Notes under the pieces: model-generated | The model's input: the letters and a program-made list of their open reading frames with translations, nothing else | Databases searched by the model: none | What the model was told of the DNA's origin: nothing | Part shown: positions 23,441 through 33,285 of the stretch, one piece after another | Layout: each line of letters opens with the position of its first letter | Numbering within the stretch: position 1 is the first letter of the stretch | Source: Idiomarina aminovorans | GTDB taxonomy: Bacteria > Pseudomonadota > Gammaproteobacteria > Enterobacterales > Alteromonadaceae | Assembly (NCBI RefSeq): GCF_023155095.1 | Contig: NZ_JAKNDA010000003.1 | Span: forward strand, 186,001-250,000 | Length of the DNA: 64,000 nucleotides | Direction: 5' to 3' | Translations under genes and position numbers: made by a program

Positions 23441-24156
23441 TCTTTTTTGCCCATAACCGTGCGTTCCATGCTCTCTGGCGAGACATGGCGCACGTCCTTG
23501 CCTTTCACAAAGAAGATGATGTATTCAGCGATGTTCTGACAACGGTCGCCGATACGCTCTAATGAACGCGCCGACCACAGCACATCCATGATCTTCGGAA
23601 TTGAGCGTGAATCTTCCATCATATAAGTCATTAGCTGACGTGTCAGCGCTTCGTACTGACGGTCTGCCTGTTCATCCTGCTGGTGCACGCCGTAAGCCGA
23701 TTCCAGATCCATCCGGGCGAACGCATCCAGCACTTTACGCAACATGCTCAGCACGTGTTGTCCTAAGTTCTCCAGGCTAACTAACAGCTGTTGCTGGTCA
23801 TTACTAAAACTTTCTTTCGCAACTTTAGCAATGCGCTCTGCTTCATCCCCAATGCGCTCTAAATCAGCAATAGTTTTGACAATGGATATTACCAGACGTA
23901 AATCGCTGGCGGCAGGATGACGCTTCGCAATAATGTGCACGCATTCTTCGTCAATTTGTACTTCCAATTTATTCACTTTATGGTCGCTGGTCAGTACTTT
24001 TTCCGCCAGGTCAATGTCACTTTTCTGAACCGCCAGCAGTGCGTCATGCAGTTGCTGCTCTACCAGGCCACCCATGCTCAGTACACGGTTACGCACAGCT
24101 TCAAGTTCGTCATTGAACTTACCCGAAATGTGCTTACCCATATTAATTTTGTCCAT
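23437..24156 (-). CDS. phoU: Phosphate signalling protein PhoU
   Basis: A 239-residue all-helical protein with two PhoU repeats: MGGLVEQQLHDALLAV and later AYGVHQQDEQADRQYEAL. It links the Pst transporter to PhoR and damps the Pho response under high phosphate. I start at the ATG at 24156, preceded by AAGGAGAG; the longer frame to 24243 runs through the end of pstB. It lies 10 bp after pstB, the end of the pstC-A-B-phoU operon. Confidence 0.94.
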   Translation of the reverse strand: MDKINMGKHISGKFNDELEAVRNRVLSMGGLVEQQLHDALLAVQKSDIDLAEKVLTSDHKVNKLEVQIDEECVHIIAKRHPAASDLRLVISIVKTIADLERIGDEAERIAKVAKESFSNDQQQLLVSLENLGQHVLSMLRKVLDAFARMDLESAYGVHQQDEQADRQYEALTRQLMTYMMEDSRSIPKIMDVLWSARSLERIGDRCQNIAEYIIFFVKGKDVRHVSPESMERTVMGKKD

Positions 24157-24166
24157 AATACTCTCC

Positions 24167-24985
24167 TTAACCGTAGCGACCGGTAATATAGTCTTCGGTT
24201 TGCTTCTCAGCCGGCGTAGTAAACAGAGTATCAGTATCGGCATACTCTACCAGTTTACCCATGTACAAAAATCCCGTCTGGTCTGATACCCGCGCCGCTT
24301 GTTGCATGTTATGCGTAACAATAACGACGGTATATTTTTCTTTCAGCTCGGTAATTAATTCTTCAATGGTCAATGTCGATATGGGATCCAGAGCCGATGT
24401 TGGTTCGTCCAGCAACAGAATTTCCGGCTCAATAGCAATAGAACGTGCGATAACCACACGCTGCTGCTGACCACCCGACAAACTAAAAGCACTGGCATTT
24501 AAGCGATCTTTCACTTCATCCCATAATGCAGCACCACGCAGCGACGTTTCTACCGCTTCGTCCAGTATGCGTTTATCTTTTACCCCCTGCAAACGCAAAC
24601 CATAAACCACATTCTCATAAATTGACTTAGGGAAGGGGTTCGGACGTTGAAATACCATACCCACGCGGCGGCGCAACGCTGCAACATCCACCTTTTTGTC
24701 GTAAATGTTTTGACCATGCAGAGCAATTTCACCGTCAATGCGGCAAATTTCGACTAAGTCGTTCATACGGTTTATACAACGTAATAAGGTTGATTTACCA
24801 CAACCCGACGGCCCGATAAACGCGGTCACGCGGTTATTAGGGATACGCATTGAAACATCATACAGCGCCTGTTCTTCACCGTAGTAAAGGTTCAGGTTTT
24901 TAATATCTAAAGCAGTCTGTTCTGCTGGCAAATTGTGTAAATCCAGCTTTTCTAAGTTGCTTGTACCCGGGTTGACCGAAATCAT
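24167..24985 (-). CDS. pstB: Phosphate ABC transporter ATP-binding protein
   Basis: A 272-residue ATPase. Walker A is [12 protein letters not shown], the ABC signature is LSGGQQQR and Walker B is [13 protein letters not shown]. It energises phosphate import through PstCA. The N-terminal 25 residues precede the usual [10 protein letters not shown] start and are a modest extension. It lies 33 bp after pstA. Confidence 0.96.
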   Translation of the reverse strand: MISVNPGTSNLEKLDLHNLPAEQTALDIKNLNLYYGEEQALYDVSMRIPNNRVTAFIGPSGCGKSTLLRCINRMNDLVEICRIDGEIALHGQNIYDKKVDVAALRRRVGMVFQRPNPFPKSIYENVVYGLRLQGVKDKRILDEAVETSLRGAALWDEVKDRLNASAFSLSGGQQQRVVIARSIAIEPEILLLDEPTSALDPISTLTIEELITELKEKYTVVIVTHNMQQAARVSDQTGFLYMGKLVEYADTDTLFTTPAEKQTEDYITGRYG

Positions 24986-25018
24986 AAGTTCAGACCTTTT
25001 CGCTAATTCATCAAAACT

Positions 25019-26674
25019 TTATTGCTCAAGTGAGCGGTATTTTTCACGTAAATGGTTACGCACACCAATAGCCGTTAAGTTCAAACCGACAATAACGGTA
25101 ATTAATAAAAATGAGGTGGCGTAAACCAGCGGCCGGGCCGCTTCAACGTTCGGGCTCTGAAAGCCAACGTCGTAAATATGGAAACCCAGATGCATAAATT
25201 TGCGATCCAGATGGAAGTAAGGGAAATTCCCGTCCATTGGTAACATTGGCGCCGACTTAACCACACCCACTAACATCAGAGGCGCTACCTCACCGGCCGC
25301 TCGTGCAACCGCCAGAATTAAGCCGGTCATAATAGCCGGCGACGCCATGGGTATAACGATGCGCCAGATAGTTTCCCATTTGGTCGCGCCCAGAGACAAA
25401 CTCCCCTCCCGCAAGTTTGACGGAATGCGCGACAAGCCTTCTTCGGTCGAGACAATCACTACCGGCAGGGTCAGAATAGCCAGCGTTACTGCAGACCATA
25501 AAACACCCGGCGTACCAAAAGTAGGGCTAGGCAAGGCTTCCGGATAGAAAACCTGGTCGAGACTACCGCCCACCATATAAACAAAGAAGCCTAAACCAAA
25601 TACACCATAAACAATCGACGGCACACCCGCCAGGTTAATAACCGCTATACGAATCAGCTTAGTCACTGCATTTTTACCGGCGTATTCGTGCAAGTAAACG
25701 GCCGCAATAACACCAAAGGGCGTTACAATAATCGACATTAACAGCACCATGAAAACGGTGCCGAAAATCGCCGGGAACACACCACCTTCGGTATTCGCTT
25801 CGCGCGGTGGTTCAGATACAAACTTGCCGATTTGCTGGAAGAAATGCCCCAGCTTGGCGAAAAAGCCCATGTCGTTCGGAAAGTTAACGTCCAGTACCTG
25901 ATACATGGGCACCTTAATTTCCTCACCACGCATATCACGCATGATCACTGAGTCACGACCGGCCTCTTCACGCAGCGCAAACAGCTCTTTCTCATATTCC
26001 AGATACTCACTCTGGAGCGCCTCACGACGGCGCTCAAAATCGTCCAAAGCTTCCTGAGTCACATTGCCGTCGAGTTCCATGCTGCGGCGCTCAAGGTTTA
26101 GTTGATTTAACTGATAGTTAATCGCACCAATTTCATTTTCCTGTAACGCCATAGCTCGTTCGTTAAGTTCTACCGCACGCTCAACACGCTTGAACAACTC
26201 AGTGCGTAAATCGCCATCAGTGACAACAGGTTCACCTTGTTGCTCCAGGGCTATAGGATAACCATAAAAATTGCCGTCTTTGGTACGCTCAATAACCGCT
26301 AAGCCAGATGGCGTTTCATCCGAGCGAATAGCCGGACCAAGCACCCAGGCGAAATCCAGAGGTACGTACTCGCGGTTACCAATTTTCATCAAGTAGCGAG
26401 TCACTTCTTCTTCCTCGTAACCATCCATGATAGTGCCCGCATTACTGACTCTTAAGGTTGGCACCGACTCACTGTCATAAATTTCACCAATGAGCGAGCG
26501 TGTTGAGCCGTCAGCCTGCTCTATAGACATTTCATGAATAGCTGCCGGCCAGAAAAATGACAGCCCGCGCCAGCCAATCATAAGTATTAGGCCAATAACC
26601 GCTATCAGGCTGATACTGACTGAACCGGCGGTTAACCAGATCCAGGGCTTTCCGGATTTAAACCATGTCTTCAT
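25019..26674 (-). CDS. pstA: Phosphate ABC transporter permease PstA, extended form
   Basis: A 551-residue permease, nearly twice the classical length. One membrane segment near the N-terminus is followed by about 250 residues of periplasmic domain with a coiled coil around ALQENEIGAINYQLNQLN, then the usual five or six membrane helices with the EAA-like loop EGSLSLGATKWETI. Such long PstA proteins are known in marine gammaproteobacteria. It pairs with an equally extended PstC encoded 23 bp upstream. Confidence 0.93.
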   Translation of the reverse strand: MKTWFKSGKPWIWLTAGSVSISLIAVIGLILMIGWRGLSFFWPAAIHEMSIEQADGSTRSLIGEIYDSESVPTLRVSNAGTIMDGYEEEEVTRYLMKIGNREYVPLDFAWVLGPAIRSDETPSGLAVIERTKDGNFYGYPIALEQQGEPVVTDGDLRTELFKRVERAVELNERAMALQENEIGAINYQLNQLNLERRSMELDGNVTQEALDDFERRREALQSEYLEYEKELFALREEAGRDSVIMRDMRGEEIKVPMYQVLDVNFPNDMGFFAKLGHFFQQIGKFVSEPPREANTEGGVFPAIFGTVFMVLLMSIIVTPFGVIAAVYLHEYAGKNAVTKLIRIAVINLAGVPSIVYGVFGLGFFVYMVGGSLDQVFYPEALPSPTFGTPGVLWSAVTLAILTLPVVIVSTEEGLSRIPSNLREGSLSLGATKWETIWRIVIPMASPAIMTGLILAVARAAGEVAPLMLVGVVKSAPMLPMDGNFPYFHLDRKFMHLGFHIYDVGFQSPNVEAARPLVYATSFLLITVIVGLNLTAIGVRNHLREKYRSLEQ

Positions 26675-26697
26675 TGAATTAAACCTCTGTTCCGGAA

Positions 26698-28962
26698 TTA
26701 CATTGAGCTGTATTTGTCGCGCAAGCGTTGACGCACAAATTCAGCAATGGTGTTAAAGAAGAAGGTAAATATGAACAGTACAAATGCTGCCAGGAATAAG
26801 ATTCGGTAGTGCGAGCTACCCACCTCAGACTCCGGCATCTCAACCGCAATGTTTGCAGACAAGGTGCGCATACCTTCAAAGATGTTCCAGTCCATAATGG
26901 GCGTATTACCGGTGGCCATCAGCACGATCATGGTTTCGCCTACGGCACGACCCAGCCCCATCATTACCGCCGAAAAGATACCCGGGCTGGCTGTCAGCAG
27001 AACCACTTTGGTCAATGTCTGCCAGGGTGTAGCACCCAGCGCCAGCGAGCCGTTAGACAAATGTTTAGGCACGCTGAATACCGCATCTTCGGCAATTGAG
27101 AAGATGGTCGGGATAACCGCAAAACCCATCGCGATACCGACAACCAACGAGTTACGCTGGTCGAAGCTAATACCTAATTCATTGGTTAAATAACCACGCA
27201 CATTGCCGTCGAACAGGGTTTCTTCAACCCATGGGCTGAGACCGAATGAAAACCAGCCGACCAACAGCACAATAGGTATCAGCAGCAACGCGGCCCGGCC
27301 ATCGTTTACGGTGTTACGGATCTTGGACGGTAGCTTCGACCATAAAAATGCCGTGAGTATTATTGCCGCCGGCACCAGCAGCAAAATAGCGATGACTCCG
27401 GGGAGATACCTTTCTATGACAGGAGCCAGCCAAAGCCCGGCTAAAAAGCCAAGAATAACCGTTGGCAGAGCTTCCATAATCTCAACCGTGGGTTTCACAT
27501 ACTTACGGACAGAGGGTGACATAAAGTAAGCCGTGTAAACCGCAGCCGCCAACCCAATAGGTATGGCAAATAACATGGCATAAGCAGCGGCTTTAATGGT
27601 TCCGAAAGCGATAGGCACTAAACTGAATTTCGACTCAAAGTCGTCCGAGCCAGAAGTGGACTGCCAGGTATAATCAGGCTCAGGATACCCCTCATACCAG
27701 ACTTCCTGCCACATAGCGCTCCAGGTCACCTCCGGGTGCTCATTATCGACATCGAACACACTGAAGCGGTCACCACTTTGCATAATCAGGTAATTGGCGC
27801 GCGGGTCTACCATCACATTCTGGAGCTTGGCTTCCAGCGGTTTGCCGCGGTACAGGTCGGCTTCTGAGGTTGTATGGAAAATACCTAAGTCACCATTTTC
27901 AGACACGGTATAAAAGGTGCGACGGTAGTATTCCACCTCAATATTTTCTACCGGAGAACCGGCATCAAAAGAGCGGATGTACTGATACTTGCGCCCCTGA
28001 TCAGTCGATACCTGGAACCATTGAGATATTAACCCGGAGTCATGAGTTAACAGCACTGAACTGGCACCTGCTAACAAATACATGCCGGTGGCATTGCCCT
28101 GTTCACGCGAATCAATAACCATCAATTCTCGTTCAGTGACATCACCGCCTGTGCCGACATCGAAAACATGAACTCGATTCCCCCGGCGCGCCATAACCTG
28201 ACGCAGGTCGGGAGTAACAATCAAGTCATCGATGTTACCGTTCAAGCTGATTCGGCTGAAAATCGGCTTTAATGTCACCTCACCCGTCATGAAGTTCTCT
28301 TCAGCCGTGTATTTCGTGATCAGTAAGTTATTACCGCCCTGCACAGCAGCAAACAGCATGGCTTCGCCATCGGTATCATAAGCCAGCTGCTCTAATGGCT
28401 GGCCCTGTTCATCGACAACCAGCGGGTCGCCATTGTTTAAGGTTTCAATTCTAGGCGTGATAGTACGTTCAGTGAGCCCGGTTTCCGAATTTTCGGCAAA
28501 AGTCACACCAAACTTAGGTTGCAGAACCACCGCAGAGCCATCATTTAAACCATAAGCGTACTGTTTACTGACCGGCAAACTGCTGGCAAAACTGGTTATT
28601 TTAGCGGCATCAGCCACCTGATCTCCGCTGATGATATCGCCGGCTTTTCGTTCTACCGCGGGCTTATCGTGCAAAGCAAAAAACTGGAGCTCACCGGAAC
28701 TCATCAGTCGATAACCAATTTCAGCCTGCTCTTCCATACCAACGGCTTTTACTCCGGCACTGTTTGGTAGCGAAAAGCTCTGTTCTTCAGTTAAGTCAAC
28801 GGAGCGGAAAATTGGCTGCACAACATAAAGTAAGTAGAAAAAGATAAGCAACAGCGCTACCAGCACCATAATGCCACCTAAAGTGACACCATAGCGGGCG
28901 GCCCGATCTTTGAACAATCGTCCCCGGTTGGCGGCTAGTTGTTGGGCTGACAGTGATGCCAT
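26698..28962 (-). CDS. pstC: Phosphate ABC transporter permease PstC, extended form
   Basis: A 754-residue permease. The first helix (GGIMVLVALLLIFFYLLYVV) is followed by a periplasmic domain of roughly 400 residues that reads like a beta propeller, then the transport domain with EIMEALPTVILGFLAGL and the loop NGSLALGATPWQTL. I take the ATG at 28962, 6 bp after GAGG; a TTG at 28974 is part of that site. Transcription may start at a PhoB-type box at 29021. Confidence 0.93.
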   Translation of the reverse strand: MASLSAQQLAANRGRLFKDRAARYGVTLGGIMVLVALLLIFFYLLYVVQPIFRSVDLTEEQSFSLPNSAGVKAVGMEEQAEIGYRLMSSGELQFFALHDKPAVERKAGDIISGDQVADAAKITSFASSLPVSKQYAYGLNDGSAVVLQPKFGVTFAENSETGLTERTITPRIETLNNGDPLVVDEQGQPLEQLAYDTDGEAMLFAAVQGGNNLLITKYTAEENFMTGEVTLKPIFSRISLNGNIDDLIVTPDLRQVMARRGNRVHVFDVGTGGDVTERELMVIDSREQGNATGMYLLAGASSVLLTHDSGLISQWFQVSTDQGRKYQYIRSFDAGSPVENIEVEYYRRTFYTVSENGDLGIFHTTSEADLYRGKPLEAKLQNVMVDPRANYLIMQSGDRFSVFDVDNEHPEVTWSAMWQEVWYEGYPEPDYTWQSTSGSDDFESKFSLVPIAFGTIKAAAYAMLFAIPIGLAAAVYTAYFMSPSVRKYVKPTVEIMEALPTVILGFLAGLWLAPVIERYLPGVIAILLLVPAAIILTAFLWSKLPSKIRNTVNDGRAALLLIPIVLLVGWFSFGLSPWVEETLFDGNVRGYLTNELGISFDQRNSLVVGIAMGFAVIPTIFSIAEDAVFSVPKHLSNGSLALGATPWQTLTKVVLLTASPGIFSAVMMGLGRAVGETMIVLMATGNTPIMDWNIFEGMRTLSANIAVEMPESEVGSSHYRILFLAAFVLFIFTFFFNTIAEFVRQRLRDKYSSM

Positions 28963-29020
28963 CAGAAACCTCAAAATTAATTACGCATGATTTATTACTG
29001 CAGACAGTTTAGCCGATAAA

Positions 29021-29038
29021 TATGACAGTACTGTTACA
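29021..29038 (-). promoter_or_regulatory. PhoB-box-like site upstream of pstC
   Basis: On the minus strand TGTAACA-GTAC-TGTCATA has the 7-4-7 layout of a PhoB box, the second half being perfect and the first matching 5 of 7. It lies 59 bp before pstC and after the terminator behind pstS, so pstCAB-phoU could have its own phosphate-controlled promoter. Confidence 0.55.
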
Positions 29039-29074
29039 CCGCTGTCATATTTCTTTAATAATGCAGAAATAGCG

Positions 29075-29102
29075 ACAAAAAAGCCGGTAGCAAGCTACCG
29101 GC
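29075..29102 (-). terminator. Rho-independent terminator after pstS
   Basis: GCCGGTAG and CTACCGGC (8-bp perfect arms) enclose a 4-base loop and are followed on the minus strand by TTTTTTGTCG. It sits 20 bp past the pstS stop, between pstS and pstC. It would keep the binding protein far above the permease level. Confidence 0.88.
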
Positions 29103-29122
29103 GATATAATCACACCGATGGA

Positions 29123-30100
29123 TTACTCTAAACCTAACTTCTTAAGTTCAGCATCAACTACTGCTTTTGGTAATGCAATGTAGCCGTCTTTATTGACAAT
29201 ATCCTGACCTGTTTTTGATAAAAGCATGCGCAGGAATTCACCTTCTGCTTTACCCAACGGCTTAGTCGGATGCTTATTCACGTACACATACAGAAAACGT
29301 GCTAGCGGATACTCACCCGTTAATGAGTTCTCGCGATTGGCTTCTACAAAAGGCTGGCCTTGTGCTTTCGCTAAAGGCACCGTTTTTATGCCCGAAGTCA
29401 CATAACCAATACCAGAGTAACCCACGGCATTTATTGATGTCGATACCGACTGCACAACCGATGCTGAACCTGGCTGCTCGTTTACACCAGAGCGGAAGTC
29501 GCCATCGCATAAGGCTTCTTCTTTGAAGTAACCATAAGTTCCGGATACCGAGTTACGGCCATAAAGCTGCAAGTCACGATTCGTCCATTCATCTTCCATT
29601 CCAAGGTCACCCCAACGGCGAATCTGTTGGTTCAGGCCACACTTGCGCGTTGATGAAAAAATCGCATCAACTTCTGCGATAGTTAACCCGTCAATCGGGT
29701 TATCTTTATGTACAAAAACCGCCAGCGCATCAATGGCGACTCTTACCGCTGTCGGCTTGTAACCATGACGTTTTTCAAAAGACTCAATTTCTTTTGATTT
29801 CATTGCACGGCTCATAGGCCCGAAGTTTGAAGTCCCTTCGGTTAACCCCGGAGGCGCTGTCGATGAACCCGCAGCCTGAACCTGAAAGTTCACACTAGGG
29901 TACATGCGTTGAAACTCTTCGCTCCAGAACGTCACCATGTTAGCAAGCGTGTCTGAACCAACGGATGTCAGGTTACCTGACAGTCCACTGACTTTTTCAT
30001 ACTCGGGTAAATCGTCAGTGGCGGCGGCTAGTGAGCTAAAAGCCAATGAACCGGCAACAACTAAGCCGGTTAATGTTTTGTTCAAAGTTGATTGAAACAT
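29123..30100 (-). CDS. pstS: Periplasmic phosphate-binding protein PstS
   Basis: A 325-residue protein with a signal peptide ([18 protein letters not shown]). The phosphate-binding loops are recognisable: [33 protein letters not shown] and [13 protein letters not shown]. It delivers phosphate to PstCA. It has its own upstream PhoB box and a strong downstream terminator. Confidence 0.94.
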   Translation of the reverse strand: MFQSTLNKTLTGLVVAGSLAFSSLAAATDDLPEYEKVSGLSGNLTSVGSDTLANMVTFWSEEFQRMYPSVNFQVQAAGSSTAPPGLTEGTSNFGPMSRAMKSKEIESFEKRHGYKPTAVRVAIDALAVFVHKDNPIDGLTIAEVDAIFSSTRKCGLNQQIRRWGDLGMEDEWTNRDLQLYGRNSVSGTYGYFKEEALCDGDFRSGVNEQPGSASVVQSVSTSINAVGYSGIGYVTSGIKTVPLAKAQGQPFVEANRENSLTGEYPLARFLYVYVNKHPTKPLGKAEGEFLRMLLSKTGQDIVNKDGYIALPKAVVDAELKKLGLE

Positions 30101-30162
30101 AGTGTATTCACCTCTAAGGGTTATTGAGCTGTTTTCGGATTATGGCCAGTTTAAGACGTTTT

Positions 30163-30180
30163 TGTGACAACTTTATGACA
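30163..30180 (-). promoter_or_regulatory. PhoB box upstream of pstS
   Basis: On the minus strand TGTCATA-AAGT-TGTCACA is an almost perfect PhoB box (two TGTCA repeats in 7-4-7 spacing). A weaker half (GTCATAAA) lies just upstream and runs into the phoR end. It sits 63 bp ahead of the pstS start, a proper distance for activation. Confidence 0.8.
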
Positions 30181-30191
30181 ATGTGAAAAAT

Positions 30192-31493
30192 TTATGACTG
30201 ATTGACTAAAAGCCCGCTTGGAATGCGAAAAGAAAAACGGCTGCCCTTTGCTACTGAGCTATTAATATCCAACTGTGAGTTATGATGTTCTATCGCATGT
30301 TTGACAATAGAAAGCCCTAACCCAGTACCGCCACTGGTACTATTGCGGTCATCTTCAACCCGGTAAAACCGCTCGGTCAAACGTGGTAAATGTTCTGCCG
30401 CAATCCCTTTGCCATTATCTGTCACGCTGAACTCAGCTCCACCGGCTACAAGCTTCCAGCTAACTGTGACGATACCACCATCGGCGGTGTAATTAATCGC
30501 GTTGGTTATCAGGTTTTGCATAGCACTTCGCAACAAATTTTCTTTTCCGTATATTTTGACAGGAGCTATCTGAAATTCTATCTGGTGCTGCTTTACCTCG
30601 TTTAAGCGATTTGCCTCAGCCTGCAATTGTTCCAGCATAGCCGGCATATCAACTTTATGGTCGAATACGTCATCACTGGGGGTTTCCATGCGTGATAAAG
30701 TCAGTAACTGATCAACCAGATTAGACATTCGCGTACTTTGGGCATTCATGTTTTCCACCGCTTTTTTCAGCATAGCCGGGGGAGTCTGCTCGGGCTCGTC
30801 TACCATTTCCAGATAACCCTGCAATACGGTCAACGGTGTCTTTAATTCGTGTGAAACATTGGCTACGAATTCGCGACGTAAGTTTTCCAGACGCCTTAAC
30901 TGAGTCACATCGCGGGCAACCAATAAAAACTGGTCTTCACTGTAAGGCATGATACGAATTTCAATGTTCAGGCTGTCCCGTATAGGCGACGGAATTGTCA
31001 GTTCTTGTTCAAACTTACCCTCATTCAGGTAAGCATGAAATTCCGGGTGGCGGATTAGGTTAGACAGTCGCTGCCCGGCGTCGTCTGGCCAGCGTAAACC
31101 AAAATAGAACTGCGCTAATTTGTTACTCCATAGCAAGGCTCCGTCATCGCGGAAAACGATAGCGGCATCCGGCAAGGCTTCAGCGGCTTCACGAAAACGG
31201 CGTAACAAACGCGCCAGCGCTTTACGGCGCCTTTGACTGCGACGCTGGGAGCGATAAATACCATCGTAAATGTAAGCCCAGCTGCCTGGCGCAGAAGGTG
31301 GCATTAAAGTACGGCTTTGCCACAACCATTTAATTAATTTTTGCTGGTAGTAATAATGCCAGCAGGCCAGACCTAATAAGGCCACTGCCATCACTATCCA
31401 AAACACGCCAAACAGCCAACCAACAAACAAAAAAGGCAGCAAAAATAGAAATAAACCAGTCAACGACTGCCAGTTAGAATAGTTCTTATCCAT
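30192..31493 (-). CDS. phoR: Phosphate regulon sensor kinase PhoR
   Basis: A 433-residue membrane histidine kinase. Two N-terminal membrane helices are followed by a basic stretch (RSQRRSQRRRKALARLLRR), a PAS domain around DAAIVFRDDGALLWSN, the H box FVANVSHELKTPLTV and the ATPase lobe with NLITNAINYT, DNGKGI and GGTGLGLSIVKH. It phosphorylates PhoB when Pst signals low phosphate. It lies 17 bp after phoB. Confidence 0.94.
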   Translation of the reverse strand: MDKNYSNWQSLTGLFLFLLPFLFVGWLFGVFWIVMAVALLGLACWHYYYQQKLIKWLWQSRTLMPPSAPGSWAYIYDGIYRSQRRSQRRRKALARLLRRFREAAEALPDAAIVFRDDGALLWSNKLAQFYFGLRWPDDAGQRLSNLIRHPEFHAYLNEGKFEQELTIPSPIRDSLNIEIRIMPYSEDQFLLVARDVTQLRRLENLRREFVANVSHELKTPLTVLQGYLEMVDEPEQTPPAMLKKAVENMNAQSTRMSNLVDQLLTLSRMETPSDDVFDHKVDMPAMLEQLQAEANRLNEVKQHQIEFQIAPVKIYGKENLLRSAMQNLITNAINYTADGGIVTVSWKLVAGGAEFSVTDNGKGIAAEHLPRLTERFYRVEDDRNSTSGGTGLGLSIVKHAIEHHNSQLDINSSVAKGSRFSFRIPSGLLVNQS

Positions 31494-31510
31494 GCTAAAT
31501 CAGCCTGAAC

Positions 31511-32197
31511 TTAGCGATTTGAGAAGCGATAACCGACACCTCGCACGGTTTGAATCAAACGCTCATAACCGTATTCAGTTAACGCCTTACGTAAGCGCCG
31601 AATGTGCACATCAACCGTTCTGTCTTCAACGTAAACATTAGTGCCCCACACATGGTCGAGTAATTGCTCCCGACTGTAGACCCGCTCCGGGTGGGTCATA
31701 AAAAAGTGCAATAATTTGAACTCAGTCGGTCCCATATCAATGCCTTTCTCATCCACTGAAATACGGTGTGATACCGGGTCTAGTTGTAAGCCTTCAACCT
31801 CCAGTGGCTCATCCAGAACCGTTGGCGCAACCCGGCGAAAAACCGCACGCATACGTGCCATGAGTTCTTTTGGCGAAAATGGCTTGGTAATGTAGTCATC
31901 AGCGCCGACTTCCAGCCCTCTAATTTTATCTTCTTCCTCACCTTTTGCCGTGAGCATGATAATAGGAATGTTGCGGGTAAAATCATCGCCTTTAATCTTT
32001 TTAGCCAACTGCAGACCAGAACCGCCAGGAAGCATCCAGTCCAGCAACACCATATCCGGATATGGTTCAGCAATTTTTTCAACAGCAGCATCAAAATCAT
32101 TAGCTTCTACAGCCTGATACCCATGTTGTTCCATAACAAAGCACAACATTTCGCGAATGGGGGCTTCGTCTTCAACGATCAGAATTCTGCGTGACAT
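31511..32197 (-). CDS. phoB: Phosphate regulon response regulator PhoB
   Basis: A 228-residue OmpR-type regulator. The receiver has [16 protein letters not shown], the phospho-acceptor Asp in VLLDWMLPG and the Lys in [10 protein letters not shown]. The winged-helix domain ends in [12 protein letters not shown] and RGVGYRFS. I start at the ATG at 32197, 8 bp after GGGA; the longer frame adds 11 unlikely residues. A PhoB-like box upstream suggests self-activation. Confidence 0.95.
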   Translation of the reverse strand: MSRRILIVEDEAPIREMLCFVMEQHGYQAVEANDFDAAVEKIAEPYPDMVLLDWMLPGGSGLQLAKKIKGDDFTRNIPIIMLTAKGEEEDKIRGLEVGADDYITKPFSPKELMARMRAVFRRVAPTVLDEPLEVEGLQLDPVSHRISVDEKGIDMGPTEFKLLHFFMTHPERVYSREQLLDHVWGTNVYVEDRTVDVHIRRLRKALTEYGYERLIQTVRGVGYRFSNR

Positions 32198-32244
32198 GCA
32201 TTGGTTCCCTAATATGAACTGATGTTGCAATTATTACTAAATAG

Positions 32245-32262
32245 TATGACACTTTTATGAAG
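32245..32262 (-). promoter_or_regulatory. PhoB-box-like site upstream of phoB
   Basis: On the minus strand CTTCATA-AAAG-TGTCATA has PhoB-box spacing, with a perfect second half and 5 of 7 matches in the first. It lies 48 bp before the phoB start. Confidence 0.6.
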
Positions 32263-32291
32263 CCGGACACATTTGCGTAAAATTTCTTATA

Positions 32292-33209
32292 TCAATATGC
32301 AGAGAGCAGCTGTAATAATTCGTAAACAATGGGCAGAGAAACAAAGGCAAACAGAATGCCATAACCCACCATGGCGGCCGACAGGCGTGGCGCCAAGCCT
32401 GCCATAATAGCAACAGCCCCGGCGGTTATCATGGGCGGCATAGCGCTTTCAAATACAGTGACCTGAATTAATGTGCTGTCGAAACCAAACCCATACAACA
32501 GGCCAATTGTCAGCGCCGGCATTAACACTAACTTGGTCAACAGGCCAACGGTTAAGGGGGTTTTACTGCCCTTAGGCAAGCGAAATTTCAATTGAAAACC
32601 GACCGCTATCATAATAACCGGCACCAAAGTCACCGCGAGGGAGTCAATCAGTCGCTGAAATACATCAGGATAAGTCAACGACTTTGTTAGCAAGGCAATA
32701 ATCAACGCAATAAACGGCGGAAAAGTGCTGATTTGTCGGATAACGCTTAAAAGGGTCGGTTTTTCATTCTGTTCGCGGTACAGCGCTATAATAATGGTTG
32801 AATAGACGGCCAGGCCAAAAAAGGAACCGAACTGATCGTAAAGCAGACCGTAGACGATAGCATCACTGTCGTAAAAGGCCTCTATCATCGGGAAACCAAA
32901 AAATGAGGTATTACCGAGTGGCACACAAATAAGCAGTGCCCCGACCACTTCTCTTGGCCACTTAAACGCTCGCCCCAACAGCCATATAAAAACCGCGCTA
33001 ACAAGTAATAAAACCCAGGGAATAATAACGGGGATTAGCAGGTCGGAAGAAAACTCCAGCGCCGGCACTTTGCTAAAAATAACACCGGGTAATGCCGCAT
33101 AGATAACATAGAGGTTCAGAACTTGCGCGGTGTCATCCGGGAACTTGCGGCTGCGCTTCAGGATAAAACCAATGAGTAAATAAAGACCCAATACTGCCAG
33201 GTTGATCAT
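32292..33209 (-). CDS. AEC-family (auxin efflux carrier-like) transporter
   Basis: A 305-residue membrane protein with ten predicted helices in two sets of five, as in the AEC family. Recognisable parts are FILKRSRKFPDDTAQVLNLYV, the middle PLGNTSFFGFPMIEAFYG-like stretch (GNTSFFGFPMIEAF) and MPPMITAGAVA. Substrates in bacteria include malate and other organic acids; which applies here is unknown. It is a separate unit between phoB and the porin. Confidence 0.85.
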   Translation of the reverse strand: MINLAVLGLYLLIGFILKRSRKFPDDTAQVLNLYVIYAALPGVIFSKVPALEFSSDLLIPVIIPWVLLLVSAVFIWLLGRAFKWPREVVGALLICVPLGNTSFFGFPMIEAFYDSDAIVYGLLYDQFGSFFGLAVYSTIIIALYREQNEKPTLLSVIRQISTFPPFIALIIALLTKSLTYPDVFQRLIDSLAVTLVPVIMIAVGFQLKFRLPKGSKTPLTVGLLTKLVLMPALTIGLLYGFGFDSTLIQVTVFESAMPPMITAGAVAIMAGLAPRLSAAMVGYGILFAFVSLPIVYELLQLLSAY

Positions 33210-33243
33210 AGCGTACAGATAGGTTAAGAGTGACCGCTATAGT

Positions 33244-33270
33244 GTAGCCTGACAACCTGAGTCAGGCTAC
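33244..33270. repeat. Dispersed palindrome GTAGCCTGAC...GTCAGGCTAC
   Basis: Ten-bp perfect arms around AACCTGA, related to the CCTGACG palindromes at 8597, 14157 and 46154. It lies between the porin stop and the AEC gene. On the plus strand it is followed by TTTTGCGTTTT, but both neighbours run on the minus strand, so a terminator role is doubtful. Confidence 0.55.
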
Positions 33271-33285
33271 TTTTGCGTTTTAAGC

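Noticed and set aside
33244-33270. Palindrome as terminator of the porin gene
   Set aside because: The T-rich side lies on the plus strand, while both neighbouring genes run on the minus strand.
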